Source: an uncultured Thermoanaerobaculum sp. (GTDB lineage Bacteria > Acidobacteriota > Thermoanaerobaculia > Thermoanaerobaculales > Thermoanaerobaculaceae). From it: a DNA stretch of 34,222 nt. Below are positions 9,078-17,406 of this stretch, one piece after another. Positions within the stretch are counted from its first letter, which is position 1. The number at the start of each line of letters is the position of its first letter. The notes below the pieces were generated by a model. That model saw only the letters and a list, made by a program, of their open reading frames with translations, made no database searches and was not told the origin of the DNA. Both the position numbers and the translations under genes were made by a program. The stretch lies in assembly GCA_937934115.1 (NCBI GenBank), contig CALHAH010000041.1:1-34222 (forward strand). Direction: 5' to 3'.

Positions 9078-10456
9078 TTGAAAGCCTCCGCAACATCTTT
9101 GCCATACCCGACCTACGCAAGCGGGTCATATTCACTTTTCTAGTGCTGGCGGTATACCGGCTGGGTTCCTACATTCCGGTGCCCGGCATTAACCCCGAGG
9201 CGTTGGAGGAGTTTACGCGGCAAGCCCAAGGAACCATCCTTGGGTTTTTGAACCTGTTTTCGGGTGGCGCCCTGGGGCGCATGACGGTTTTTGCCCTGGG
9301 GATCATGCCCTACATCTCGGCCTCCATCATTTTGCAGCTTCTCACGGTGGTCTGGCCTTACTTGGAGAAGCTGTCCAAGGAGGGGGAACTGGGTCGTAAA
9401 AAAATCACGCAGTGGACCCGCTACGGGACGGTCATCCTTTCCATCATTCAAGGCTCCGGTATCGCCGTGTTCTTGGAGAACACGACGGCACCCGGTGGTG
9501 CTCCCTTGGTGCCTCACCCCGGCTGGGGTTTTCGTTTCCTCACGGTGCTTACCTTGGTCACCGGCACGGCCTTTGTTATGTGGCTGGGTGAGCAAATTAC
9601 CGAAAGGGGTGTTGGCAACGGCATTTCCCTCATCATCTTTGCGGGCATTGTGGTGGGGCTTCCCAGCGCTATCCTCAACACCTTGGAGGACATACGCACG
9701 GGGGCCATGAGCATCTTTACCGCGGTGATTTTCATCGTCTTTGCCTTCGCGGTGGTGGCAGCTATCGTCCTTATGGAAAGGGCTCAACGGCGCATCCCCG
9801 TGCAGTACGCCAAGAGGGTGGTGGGCCGGCGCATTATGGGAGGGCAAAGCACGTACTTGCCTTTGCGCCTCAACACCGGTGGCGTGATCCCGGTGATCTT
9901 TGCTGCTTCCATCCTTTCGTTTCCACAAACGTTGTCGCAGCTGATTCAGCATCCTTGGGTGGCGGCGGTTTCCCGGGCCCTGGCTTACGGCGAGCCGCTT
10001 TATAACCTCTTTTACGTGGCTTCCATCATCTTTTTCTGCTACTTTTACACTTCCATCATCTTCAACCCCCAGGACACCGCCGACAACTTGCGCAAGTACG
10101 GTGGGTTCATCCCCGGGGTGCGTGCGGGCCAGCCCACGGCCGATTTCATTGACCGGGTTCTTACGCGCATTACCTTTGTGGGTGCCATTTATTTGGCTCT
10201 CGTTGCTATTCTTCCGGAAATTCTTATTGTGGGCTTCAAGGTAGCTCCCATTCCGGTTATCGGGCCGTTTTTGGATTCGCTTTTCCCGCGGTGGTTCACC
10301 GAGGGTTTGGGTGTGAAGTTTTACTTCGGCGGCACCTCCTTGCTCATCGTGGTGGGTGTAGCCATGGACACCGTGGCGCAAATCGAAGCCCAGCTGGTGA
10401 TGCGTCACTATGAGGGTTTCGTCAAGGGACGGCGGCTGCGGGGTCGGCGAGGCTAG
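9074..10456 (+). CDS. secY: Preprotein translocase subunit SecY
   Basis: This 460-residue protein is the channel subunit of the SecYEG translocon in the inner membrane. About ten hydrophobic segments are visible. The N-terminal [20 protein letters not shown], the plug-region [20 protein letters not shown] and the cytosolic loop [20 protein letters not shown] are family motifs. It lies between rplO and adk as in Gram-positive-style spc operons. A single base separates its stop from adk. Confidence 0.97.
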   Translation: MIESLRNIFAIPDLRKRVIFTFLVLAVYRLGSYIPVPGINPEALEEFTRQAQGTILGFLNLFSGGALGRMTVFALGIMPYISASIILQLLTVVWPYLEKLSKEGELGRKKITQWTRYGTVILSIIQGSGIAVFLENTTAPGGAPLVPHPGWGFRFLTVLTLVTGTAFVMWLGEQITERGVGNGISLIIFAGIVVGLPSAILNTLEDIRTGAMSIFTAVIFIVFAFAVVAAIVLMERAQRRIPVQYAKRVVGRRIMGGQSTYLPLRLNTGGVIPVIFAASILSFPQTLSQLIQHPWVAAVSRALAYGEPLYNLFYVASIIFFCYFYTSIIFNPQDTADNLRKYGGFIPGVRAGQPTADFIDRVLTRITFVGAIYLALVAILPEILIVGFKVAPIPVIGPFLDSLFPRWFTEGLGVKFYFGGTSLLIVVGVAMDTVAQIEAQLVMRHYEGFVKGRRLRGRRG

Positions 10457-10457
10457 C

Positions 10458-11129
10458 ATGGTGACCCGGGCTCTGGATGTGGTGCTTCTTGGACCGCCAG
10501 GTGCAGGCAAGGGGACGCAAGCCAAACGCGTAGCGGCCACCTTCAACCTCTTGCACATTTCCACCGGTGACCTCTTGCGGGAGGAAGTGGGTAAGGGCAC
10601 GGAGCTGGGTGGGTTGGCCGCAAGCTACATGCAAAAAGGAGAGCTTGTACCGGATGATTTGGTGGCCAAGATGCTGGTCACGCGGCTTCACAGTCAACAG
10701 AGCTTAGCCGGCTGTGTGTTCGACGGTTACCCCCGAACCCGGGTGCAAGCAGATCTTTTGGATGGGCTTTTGGCGGAACTGGGGCGCCGTGTGGACGTGG
10801 CGGTTTACTTGGACGTTCCCGACGACGAAGTGGTGGCCCGGCTTGGCGGGCGTCGTTCCTGCCCTTCTTGTGGTGCGGTGTACCACGTGCTCACGCAGCC
10901 TCCGGCGCGGGACATGTGGTGCGACGTTTGTGGAAGTGCTCTCGTGGTGCGCGAGGATGACAGGGAGGAGGTCATCCGCCAGCGGCTTTCGGTGTACCGT
11001 GCCCACACCGAGCCGCTTCTGGAGCTTTACGAGGCGCGGGGAGTGCTCAAGAGGGTCCCAGGCCAAGGGGCTCCCGAGGAGGTCTTTGCGCGGCTGGCCG
11101 ACGCCGTGCGCGGGGGTAGCCAACGTTGA
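10458..11129 (+). CDS. adk: Adenylate kinase with zinc-binding LID
   Basis: This 223-residue enzyme interconverts ATP + AMP and 2 ADP. The P-loop GPPGAGKGTQ is near residue 12, FDGYPRT forms the CORE/AMP region, and the LID carries CPSC and CDVC pairs (about residues 135-160), the zinc-binding form. The start is ATG 10458, one base after secY; the longer frame to 10410 is inside secY. The TGA overlaps the map start (TGATG). Confidence 0.96.
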   Translation: MVTRALDVVLLGPPGAGKGTQAKRVAATFNLLHISTGDLLREEVGKGTELGGLAASYMQKGELVPDDLVAKMLVTRLHSQQSLAGCVFDGYPRTRVQADLLDGLLAELGRRVDVAVYLDVPDDEVVARLGGRRSCPSCGAVYHVLTQPPARDMWCDVCGSALVVREDDREEVIRQRLSVYRAHTEPLLELYEARGVLKRVPGQGAPEEVFARLADAVRGGSQR

Positions 11130-11878
11130 TGGTCCTGAAGACCCGGGCTGAACTGGCCATCATGCACAAGGCGAATGCCCTTGTGCAGGAAACCCTGCGC
11201 ATGCTTGCCTCCCATGTGCGTCCAGGGATTTCCACCGCTGAGCTTGATCGCCTGGCGGAGAGTTTTATCCTCGCCAAAGGCGCAAAACCGGCGTTCAAGG
11301 GGTACCACGGCTACCCCGCCACGCTTTGTACCTCGGTAAACGATGTGATTGTCCACGGGATTCCATCGGAGCGCTGCGTCCTCAAGGAGGGCGATATCGT
11401 TTCCTTGGACTGTGGCGTGGTGTTGGAGGGCTTTTACGGCGATGGCGCGCTGACCCTGCCGGTGGGTATGATTTCCCCGCAAGCGCAGCGACTCTTACAG
11501 GTTACCCGCGAATGTTTAGAGCTGGCCGTGCGGGAGGCACGCCCCGGACAGCGGCTGGGGGATGTATCCGCGACCATTCAAAGACACGCGGAAGAGGCCG
11601 GGTTTTCCGTGGTGCGCGAGTTTGTGGGCCACGGTATTGGCCGCTCGCTCCACGAGGACCCCCAGGTTTGCAACTACGGCGTTCCAGGAACGGGGCCCGA
11701 GCTACGGCCTGGTTTGGTGTTGGCCATCGAGCCCATGGTTAATGAGGGAAGCCCCAACGTGCGCGTGGATGCGGACGGCTGGACAGCGCGCACAGAAGAC
11801 GGTAAACTTTCTGCCCATTTTGAGTACTCGGTGGCCGTCACTGAAAACGGCCCCTGGGTGCTCGGAGTGGAAGGGTAA
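11129..11878 (+). CDS. map: Methionine aminopeptidase, type I
   Basis: This 249-residue enzyme removes the N-terminal methionine from new proteins. All five metal ligands are visible: Asp in VSLDCG, Asp in FYGDGA, His in GHGIGR, Glu in IEPM and Glu in HFEYS. I chose ATG 11129 (MVLKTRAEL), overlapping the adk stop by one base; the TTG at 11126 is an alternative. There is no N-terminal extension, so this is type Ia. Confidence 0.96.
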   Translation: MVLKTRAELAIMHKANALVQETLRMLASHVRPGISTAELDRLAESFILAKGAKPAFKGYHGYPATLCTSVNDVIVHGIPSERCVLKEGDIVSLDCGVVLEGFYGDGALTLPVGMISPQAQRLLQVTRECLELAVREARPGQRLGDVSATIQRHAEEAGFSVVREFVGHGIGRSLHEDPQVCNYGVPGTGPELRPGLVLAIEPMVNEGSPNVRVDADGWTARTEDGKLSAHFEYSVAVTENGPWVLGVEG

Positions 11879-11887
11879 GGAGTGGGG

Positions 11888-12106
11888 ATGGCGAAAGAGG
11901 AGGCCATCGAGGTTATGGCCACCGTTGTGGAAGCTTTGCCCAACGCGGTTTTCCGCGTTGAGCTGGAGAACGGGCACACGGTGTTGGCCCACATTTCAGG
12001 GAAAATGCGCAAGCACTTTATTCGCATTCTTCCCGGCGACAAGGTCTTGGTGGAGCTTTCACCTTACGACCTTACTCGCGGGCGCATCGTGTACCGCTAC
12101 CGGTGA
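11888..12106 (+). CDS. infA: Translation initiation factor IF-1
   Basis: This 72-residue OB-fold protein blocks the A site during initiation. Its sequence includes [20 protein letters not shown] and [20 protein letters not shown], the standard IF-1 core. AAGGAG ends 5 bases before ATG 11888, which decides it over the GTG at 11882. Its place between map and rpmJ is that of Firmicutes-like operons. Confidence 0.97.
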   Translation: MAKEEAIEVMATVVEALPNAVFRVELENGHTVLAHISGKMRKHFIRILPGDKVLVELSPYDLTRGRIVYRYR

Positions 12107-12116
12107 GGAGAGGGTT

Positions 12117-12230
12117 ATGAAAGTTCGTTCGTCGGTTCGTCGGATTTGCGCGAAGTGCAAGATCGTCCGTCGCAAGGGTGTTATTCGCGTGATTTGCGAA
12201 AACGCCAAGCACAAGCAACGGCAGGGTTAA
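12117..12230 (+). CDS. rpmJ: 50S ribosomal protein L36, zinc-binding
   Basis: This 37-residue protein is L36, the smallest large-subunit protein. It begins [20 protein letters not shown] and carries the zinc set CxxC, a further Cys and a His ([12 protein letters not shown] at the end). GAGGAGAGGG provides the ribosome binding site. Confidence 0.95.
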   Translation: MKVRSSVRRICAKCKIVRRKGVIRVICENAKHKQRQG

Positions 12231-12242
12231 GGGAGGAAGACC

Positions 12243-12626
12243 GTGGCCCGCATTGTTGGTGTTGATTTGCCGCCAAACAAGCACGTGGAAATTGGTCTGA
12301 CGTACATTTACGGCATTGGCCGTTCCCTGGCCAAAAAAATCCTCGCCAAGGCCGGCGTGGATGGGATGGTCAAGTGCAAGGACCTTTCCGAAGATGAGGT
12401 GCGCCGTATAGCCCGCGTCATCCAGGATGAGGACATTAAGGTTGAGGGTGACCTGCGCAAAGAAATAGCCATGAACATCAAGCGCCTCATGGAAATTGGC
12501 TGCTACCGTGGGGTGCGGCACCGGCGCGGGTTGCCGGTTCGGGGCCAACGCACGCACACCAACGCCCGCACCCGGAAGGGCCCGCGGCGGGCGACGGTGG
12601 CCAAGAAGAAGAAGGTAGCTAAGTGA
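12243..12626 (+). CDS. rpsM: 30S ribosomal protein S13
   Basis: This 127-residue protein is S13, which bridges to the large subunit and touches P-site tRNA. It starts at GTG 12243 ([19 protein letters not shown]) after GGGAGG. The C-terminal [20 protein letters not shown] is the conserved tRNA-contact region, ending in a lysine-rich tail. Confidence 0.97.
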   Translation: MARIVGVDLPPNKHVEIGLTYIYGIGRSLAKKILAKAGVDGMVKCKDLSEDEVRRIARVIQDEDIKVEGDLRKEIAMNIKRLMEIGCYRGVRHRRGLPVRGQRTHTNARTRKGPRRATVAKKKKVAK

Positions 12627-12642
12627 GGAGGGTGAAGTAGCC

Positions 12643-13038
12643 ATGGCAAAAACGCAAGGAGCAAAAAAGCCCCGGCGGCGCGAGAAAAAGAACGTCCCGC
12701 ATGCCGTAGCCCATATCCAAGCGACCTTTAACAACACAATCGTGACGATCACGGACCCTTCAGGGAACACCATATGCTGGAGCTCGGCGGGACGCATTGG
12801 GTACAAGGGCTCCCGAAAAGGCACCCCTTATGCGGCGCAGCTGGCGGCGCGCAATGCCGCGGAGCAAGCTCAGGAGCACGGGGTAAGGTCGGTGGACGTG
12901 CACATTAAGGGCCCTGGGGCAGGCCGCGAGTCGGCGATTCGGGCCTTGGCGGCTTCGGGTTTGGAAATCAAGAGCATTAAGGACGTCACTCCCATTCCTC
13001 ACAACGGTTGCCGTCCGCCCAAGCGGCGAAGGGTGTAA
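12643..13038 (+). CDS. rpsK: 30S ribosomal protein S11
   Basis: This 131-residue protein is S11 of the platform, near the E site. [19 protein letters not shown] and [17 protein letters not shown] are family motifs. The C-terminus [18 protein letters not shown] is almost invariant. GAGGAGGGTGA lies upstream. Confidence 0.98.
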   Translation: MAKTQGAKKPRRREKKNVPHAVAHIQATFNNTIVTITDPSGNTICWSSAGRIGYKGSRKGTPYAAQLAARNAAEQAQEHGVRSVDVHIKGPGAGRESAIRALAASGLEIKSIKDVTPIPHNGCRPPKRRRV

Positions 13039-13056
13039 GGGTTTAAGGAGGTACAC

Positions 13057-13683
13057 GTGGCAAGGTACACAGGACCGGTTTGCAAGCTTTGCCGGCGGGA
13101 GGGCATGAAGCTCTTCCTCAAGGGGGAGCGGTGCTTCAAGGAAAAGTGCGCGGTGGAGCGGCGGGCGTACGCCCCCGGCGAACACGGCAAGCGCCGTAAC
13201 AAGATGCAGCCTTATGGGTTGCAGCTCCGGGAGAAGCAAAAGGTCCGTCGCGTTTACGGTGTTCTCGAAGCCCAATTTCGGCGGTACTTCCAGGAAGCTG
13301 CCCGCCAGAAAGGCGTCACCGGCGAGAACCTGCTTCGCCTGTTGGAGCTGCGGCTGGACAACGTGGTGTACTCGCTGGGCTTTGCTTCTTCCCGCGCGCA
13401 AGCAAGGCAGTTGGTGCGGCATGGGCACATCTTGGTCAACGGGCGAAAGGTCAACATTCCGTCCTTTGCCGTCAAGCCAGGAATGGAAATTGTCCTCCGG
13501 GAGAAGATGCGCTCCAACCTTTTTGTCCAGGAAGCTCTGGAGACGGCGCAAGCTCGGGGCGTGCCACCTTGGCTGGAGCTGGAGGCCGAGAACTTCAAGG
13601 GGAAGGTGCTGGCCCTGCCCACCCGCAGCGATATTCGCACACCGGTGCAGGAGCAACTGATCGTTGAGCTGTACTCGCGGTAA
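13057..13683 (+). CDS. rpsD: 30S ribosomal protein S4, zinc-binding form
   Basis: This 208-residue protein is S4, a primary 16S-binding protein. The start is GTG 13057 after AAGGAGG. The N-terminus has CKLC and later CFKEKC (residues about 8-31), the zinc-type arrangement. An S4 RNA-binding domain follows with [20 protein letters not shown] and [15 protein letters not shown]. It directly precedes rpoA. Confidence 0.97.
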   Translation: MARYTGPVCKLCRREGMKLFLKGERCFKEKCAVERRAYAPGEHGKRRNKMQPYGLQLREKQKVRRVYGVLEAQFRRYFQEAARQKGVTGENLLRLLELRLDNVVYSLGFASSRAQARQLVRHGHILVNGRKVNIPSFAVKPGMEIVLREKMRSNLFVQEALETAQARGVPPWLELEAENFKGKVLALPTRSDIRTPVQEQLIVELYSR

Positions 13684-13692
13684 GGAGGGGTC

Positions 13693-14634
13693 ATGAGAAC
13701 CTTGGAGATCACCAAACCCCAAAGCGTGGAGTTTGACCGCAAGACCTCCACGACGACCTATGGGGTTTTTACAGCACAGCCTTTCGAGCGCGGCTGGGGG
13801 GTAACGGTGGGGAACGCTCTCCGGCGCATTTTGCTTTCCTCCATCGAGGGAGCGGCCATCACGGCCGTCCGCATTTCGGGAGTGGCCCACGAGTTGGACA
13901 GCATCCCCGGCCTTGTGGAAGACGTGACGGATTTCATTTTGAACCTCAAGCGAGTGCCCCTCAAACTCCACAGCGGTGTACGGACTACCGCTACCATTTC
14001 GGTTACCGGCCCGGGGACCATCACCGCGGCTGACATCAAGGCTGGGTCTGAGCTTGAAGTGGTGGATACCAGCGTCTACTTGGGCCAGCTTTCGGAGAGG
14101 ACCAAGCTGGAGGCCGAGCTCATCATTGAACGGGGGCGGGGGTGGGTCCCCTCCGAGGAGCGGCGGGATGACGAAAGGGGCATAGGTTTTATCCCCGTGG
14201 ATGCTTCTTTCTCGCCGGTGCGCAAGGCTAACTTTCGCATCGAGCCGGCGCGGGTGGGGCAGGCCACCGACTACGAAAAGCTGACGCTGGAAATTTGGAC
14301 CAACGGGGCTATTACGCCGCATGAGGCGTTGGTGGAAGCAGCTCAGCTCCTTTCCGAGCACTTAGCTATTTTCGGCGGTGCAACGCCGCGGGGTGCGGCA
14401 ACAGCCGGGGGTTTTGTGGGGAAGCTGGGACAGGGGATTGAGGTACTTGAGCTTGCTAAAGCCACGGAAACTGCTCTGCGCAATGCCGGTATCCTTACGC
14501 TTCGCGACCTGGTAGCGCGCACCGAAGATGAGCTGCTGGAGCTGCCCAGGTTGGGGAAAACGGCGATTGCTGCTGTCAAAAAGGCCTTGGACCGCGAAGG
14601 GCTGGCCCTCGGCATGCCTGTTTCGGGTACATAA
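13693..14634 (+). CDS. rpoA: RNA polymerase alpha subunit
   Basis: This 313-residue protein is the assembly platform of RNA polymerase. The N-terminal domain shows FEPLERGWGVTVGNALRRILL-type sequence (here QPFERGWGVTVGNALRRI) and the SIEGAAITAVRI block. A short Gly/Ala linker leads to the C-terminal domain from about residue 240. Aligned from its flanks, that domain reads LELAKATETALRNAG where most bacteria have LxLSVRSxNCLKxAx. Arg265 and Asn268 of E. coli numbering, which grip UP elements, therefore appear to be Ala and Thr. LGKTA replaces LGKKS as well. Confidence 0.97.
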   Translation: MRTLEITKPQSVEFDRKTSTTTYGVFTAQPFERGWGVTVGNALRRILLSSIEGAAITAVRISGVAHELDSIPGLVEDVTDFILNLKRVPLKLHSGVRTTATISVTGPGTITAADIKAGSELEVVDTSVYLGQLSERTKLEAELIIERGRGWVPSEERRDDERGIGFIPVDASFSPVRKANFRIEPARVGQATDYEKLTLEIWTNGAITPHEALVEAAQLLSEHLAIFGGATPRGAATAGGFVGKLGQGIEVLELAKATETALRNAGILTLRDLVARTEDELLELPRLGKTAIAAVKKALDREGLALGMPVSGT

Positions 14635-14656
14635 GGCACAAAAAAGGAGGTAAACC

Positions 14657-15076
14657 ATGCGACACAATCGAGCGGGAAGGAAGCTCGGCCGCGTTTCGGA
14701 ACACCGGCGGGCGCTGTTCCGCAACCAGTTGCTTTCGCTGCTCAAACACGAGCGCATTATCACCACCTTGCCCAAGGCCAAGGAGCTTCGGCCCATTGCC
14801 GAGCGCATGGTTACCTTGGGACGGAAGAACTCGGTTCATGCGCGCCGTTTGGTGAACCGTTGGGTTTCCGATAGGAACATCATCAAGAAGCTTTTCTCAG
14901 AAATTGCCCCCCGGTTTGCCACTCGTCCCGGCGGTTACACGAGAATCGTCAAGCTGGGGCCACGCAAGGGCGATGGTGCTGAGCTTGCGATCCTTGAATT
15001 TGTGGATTACAAGTTGCCAGAAGCCAAGAAGGGCAAGGAAGCCAAAGAAGAAAAGGTGAAGGAAAAGGGCGCCTAG
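14657..15076 (+). CDS. rplQ: 50S ribosomal protein L17
   Basis: This 139-residue protein is L17, at the tunnel exit. MRHNRAGRKLGRVSEHRRAL and the later KLGPRKGDGAELAILEFVD match the family. A charged tail of about 20 residues rich in Lys and Glu extends it past the E. coli length of 127. AAAAAGGAGG precedes the ATG. It is the last gene of the ribosomal block. Confidence 0.97.
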   Translation: MRHNRAGRKLGRVSEHRRALFRNQLLSLLKHERIITTLPKAKELRPIAERMVTLGRKNSVHARRLVNRWVSDRNIIKKLFSEIAPRFATRPGGYTRIVKLGPRKGDGAELAILEFVDYKLPEAKKGKEAKEEKVKEKGA

Positions 15077-15077
15077 T

Positions 15078-15094
15078 CCCAGGCAAAGCTTGGG
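15078..15094 (+). terminator. Weak hairpin after rplQ
   Basis: Immediately after the rplQ stop, CCCAGGC and GCTTGGG can pair (7 bp, one G-T wobble) around an AAA loop. No T-tract follows, so it is at best a weak or factor-dependent terminator. No better candidate is seen before the pseudogene. Confidence 0.3.
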
Positions 15095-15119
15095 CTCAAA
15101 AACTCGGGGAGCGTAAGCC

Positions 15120-15893
15120 ATGAAGATGAGAACGCTGGTCCCCACTGCCTTTCTTCTCCTGGGCCGCAACGTCCCCAGCACGGGGGCAGTTTCCATGGGA
15201 CTTCCGGCTTTAACGCCAAACGTGTAGGGCATACCGCCCCACGGGTTTCGTGGGGAGTTGGGCGCGTAACGGTCTTGCAGAGACGGTCCCTTCGTTCCCA
15301 AAGGCCGGGGGACCTGTGGGGGCCTTATTGGGCCATCACCCAAGGGTTAACTCCCAACGCCCAGCTGGTCGTGGACGGTATGATTTACACGTCTTTTGTG
15401 CCTGATAGCGGCAAGGGAGCCAGCGGCGTGGGCGACTTTGCCGTGTGGGGTAAGTTTATCTTGGGCGATGGCCGAGGGGACTTGAAGTACGGCGTTCGCT
15501 TTGGGGCTAAGCTCCCCAATACCCCCTCCCATAAGCACTTCGGAACAAACCAAACGGATTTTTGCGCACGTGTTTACGGCTGCTCCCATCGGGGCCTGGG
15601 AATTCTCGGCCTTTGGGGGGATCGGCATCGTGGACAGACCGCGGGGTGAGGAGTCCCAGGACGACATAGCCATGGTGGGCGTGCTTGGGAAACGACCTTT
15701 GGGAAAGGCCTTGCTGCGGGTGGAGGTCCAAGGCTTTGCCCAATCCCGGATTTACGGGGACAACTGGGCGCTGGCAGCAGACGTGGAGTGGCCGGTGCAT
15801 CCCGCTTTTGCCGTGCTGGGGGGTGGTCAGCTTTCCAAGGGACGGTTTTACGGTTCCGGTGAGATCCGTATAGGCCTTGTGGCCCGCTTTTAA
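15120..15893 (+). pseudogene. Frameshifted outer-membrane beta-barrel (transporter-like) gene
   Basis: No single frame spans this stretch. ATG 15120 opens a signal-peptide-like run (MKMRTLVPTAFLLLG) that stops at TAG 15225. A second frame, open from before 15275, reads WAITQGLTPNAQLVVDG and VGDFAVWGKF, then GVRFGAKLPNTPSHKHFGTN. It is broken at the five-T run 15559-15563. The third frame continues smoothly from FAHVFTAAPIGAWEFSAF to the final VARF at 15893. The alternating beta pattern, the KLPN...GT..TDFF-type block and the C-terminal Phe resemble the MetA-pathway outer-membrane family (Pfam Phenol_MetA_deg). I infer at least two indels. A sequencing error in the T run could explain only the last one. 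Confidence 0.7.
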
Positions 15894-15921
15894 AGCCATT
15901 CCGTCCTTTACCTTGCCCTTT

Positions 15922-15944
15922 ACCCCGGTGTCGCCGGGGTTTTT
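15922..15944 (+). terminator. Intrinsic terminator
   Basis: ACCCCGG (15922-15928) and CCGGGGT (15934-15940) form a perfect 7-bp stem around the loop TGTCG, followed directly by TTTT. It lies 28 bases past the pseudogene and isolates the ribosomal block and relic from the efflux operon promoter. Confidence 0.85.
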
Positions 15945-15999
15945 CATTTCCACGGCGCTGACCAAAGGGCGAGGCGAGCAGTAGTCGTCATGGCGCCCC

Positions 16000-16028
16000 T
16001 TGACATGAAGACAATTTTTTTGTATAAC
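16000..16028 (+). promoter_or_regulatory. Sigma70-type promoter of the efflux operon
   Basis: A perfect -35 TTGACA (16000-16005) and a -10 TATAAC (16023-16028) are separated by exactly 17 bases. The expected transcription start is near 16035, giving a leader of about 14 bases before the tolC-like gene at 16049. Confidence 0.85.
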
Positions 16029-16041
16029 CATCAAGTGATGG
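16028..16041 (+). promoter_or_regulatory. Operator-like dyad over the transcription start
   Basis: CCATCA-AG-TGATGG is a perfect 6-bp inverted repeat. It begins at the last base of the -10 and ends just before the GGAGG ribosome binding site. A repressor bound here would block initiation. The ArsR protein encoded in the same cluster (22377) is the obvious candidate, but this is inference. Confidence 0.5.
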
Positions 16042-16048
16042 AGGATGT

Positions 16049-17383
16049 ATGAGCCGGCAGGTTTGGGTTCTTCTGGGGTTTTTGGTGGTGGGAACAAGCA
16101 GCGCGTGGGCACGCGAGCTGAGCTTGGAAGAAGCCGTGCGCTTGGCCCGGGAGCGTCATGCCTCGGTTTTAGCTGCAAAAGCCGAGGAGGAAGCTGCAAG
16201 CCACCGCTTGGCGGAAGCCAAGGGCTTTCGTTTGCCCAGCCTGCGCTTTGACGAGGTTTTTATCCGCACTGACTCACCAGCGGAGGCCTTTGCCTTGAAG
16301 CTCAACCAAGAGCGCTTTTCCTTTGCAAGCTTCATGACCACTGATCCCAACCGACCAAAGAAGTTGGACACAGCTATCTCACGGTTGGAGCTGCAGCTGC
16401 CCCTGTATACCGGGGGTGAGCTTGCCTCGCGCATTGCGCAGGCAGGTCGCTTTGCGGAAAGCAAAACGCTTGCCAGGGAGTGGGCGGAACGGCAAGCGGC
16501 CCTGGCGGCAGCCGAGGCCTACGTGATGCTGGCGCAAGCCCAGGAGTACGTAGCCCTGCTGCAAAAAGCCCGGGACACGGTGGCTGCCCACGTGGCTTTA
16601 GCTAAGGCCTACGTGGAGCAAGGAATGCTGGTTGAGGCCGAGTATTTGCGGGCGCAGGTGGAGCTTTCGCGCCTAGAGGACCTGCTGGCGCAAGCTCAAG
16701 GCCAAGAAGCGGTGGCGCAAGCCCACTTGGCGTTCCGCTTGGGATTGGACCAAAACCAACGTTTCGAGCTGAGGCCGTTGCAGTTGCCAGCGGGCCCGAC
16801 GGGAAGTTTGGAGGATTACTTAGCTACCGCCGAAACACGACCGGATTTACGGGCGGCAGCGGCCATGGTCAAGGCCGCGGAGCTGGAAACGCAAGTAAAA
16901 AAGGCTGCCTTTTTACCGAAGGCGGGGCTTGTGGCGCGCGCCGATTGGGTGGATGACCAGCTTTTCGGCACCCACGGCGACAGCACCACCCTAATGGCCG
17001 TGTTGGGCCTAAACATCTTTGCCGGTGGCTCCCACCGAGCGGCGCTGGCGGCAGCCCGTGCGGAGGCGCGAGCGGGGGGCCAGCAGCTGGGCTTTGCGCG
17101 CCAGGGGGTGGCGTTGGAGGTGCGGCAGGCGTACGTGGAAGCACAGGTGGCGTTGTCGCGGGTGGAAACTGCGCGCAAAGCGCTGCGGGCAGCTTATGAG
17201 GTGGAGCGGGTAACCACCGAGCGCTTCCGACAGGGAGTGGTGAAGATGATTGACCTTTTGGATGCCGACACGGCCAGGCGAGAAGCGGAAACTCGCGAGT
17301 TAGTGGCGCGCGCGGAAGCGCACCTGGCTCTTTTCCGCTTGGCAGTGAAAGCCGGGCGGCAACCTGAGTCGGCATTGCAGTAG
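16049..17383 (+). CDS. TolC-family outer-membrane efflux channel
   Basis: This 444-residue protein is an outer-membrane factor that would form the exit duct of a tripartite efflux pump. A signal peptide is visible (MSRQVWVLLGFLVVGTSSAWA). Two long alanine-rich coiled-coil halves follow, for example residues 130-235 and 330-440, as in the duplicated OEP fold. The motif LEEAVRLARERHASVLAAKA opens the first repeat. GGAGG precedes ATG 16049; an ATG at 16045 is out of frame. The next gene starts 24 bases after the stop. Confidence 0.88.
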   Translation: MSRQVWVLLGFLVVGTSSAWARELSLEEAVRLARERHASVLAAKAEEEAASHRLAEAKGFRLPSLRFDEVFIRTDSPAEAFALKLNQERFSFASFMTTDPNRPKKLDTAISRLELQLPLYTGGELASRIAQAGRFAESKTLAREWAERQAALAAAEAYVMLAQAQEYVALLQKARDTVAAHVALAKAYVEQGMLVEAEYLRAQVELSRLEDLLAQAQGQEAVAQAHLAFRLGLDQNQRFELRPLQLPAGPTGSLEDYLATAETRPDLRAAAAMVKAAELETQVKKAAFLPKAGLVARADWVDDQLFGTHGDSTTLMAVLGLNIFAGGSHRAALAAARAEARAGGQQLGFARQGVALEVRQAYVEAQVALSRVETARKALRAAYEVERVTTERFRQGVVKMIDLLDADTARREAETRELVARAEAHLALFRLAVKAGRQPESALQ

Positions 17384-17406
17384 TGTTCGCCTTTAGGGAG
17401 GAAAAC

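Noticed and set aside
9140..10600. Long 486-codon open frame on the minus strand across secY
   Set aside because: It is the antisense of an unmistakable SecY and shows only low-complexity, His/Arg-rich sequence typical of GC-rich shadow frames.
12760..14361. 533-codon minus-strand open frame across rpsK, rpsD and rpoA
   Set aside because: It is a shadow of three certain genes, with no domain motif or ribosome binding site of its own.
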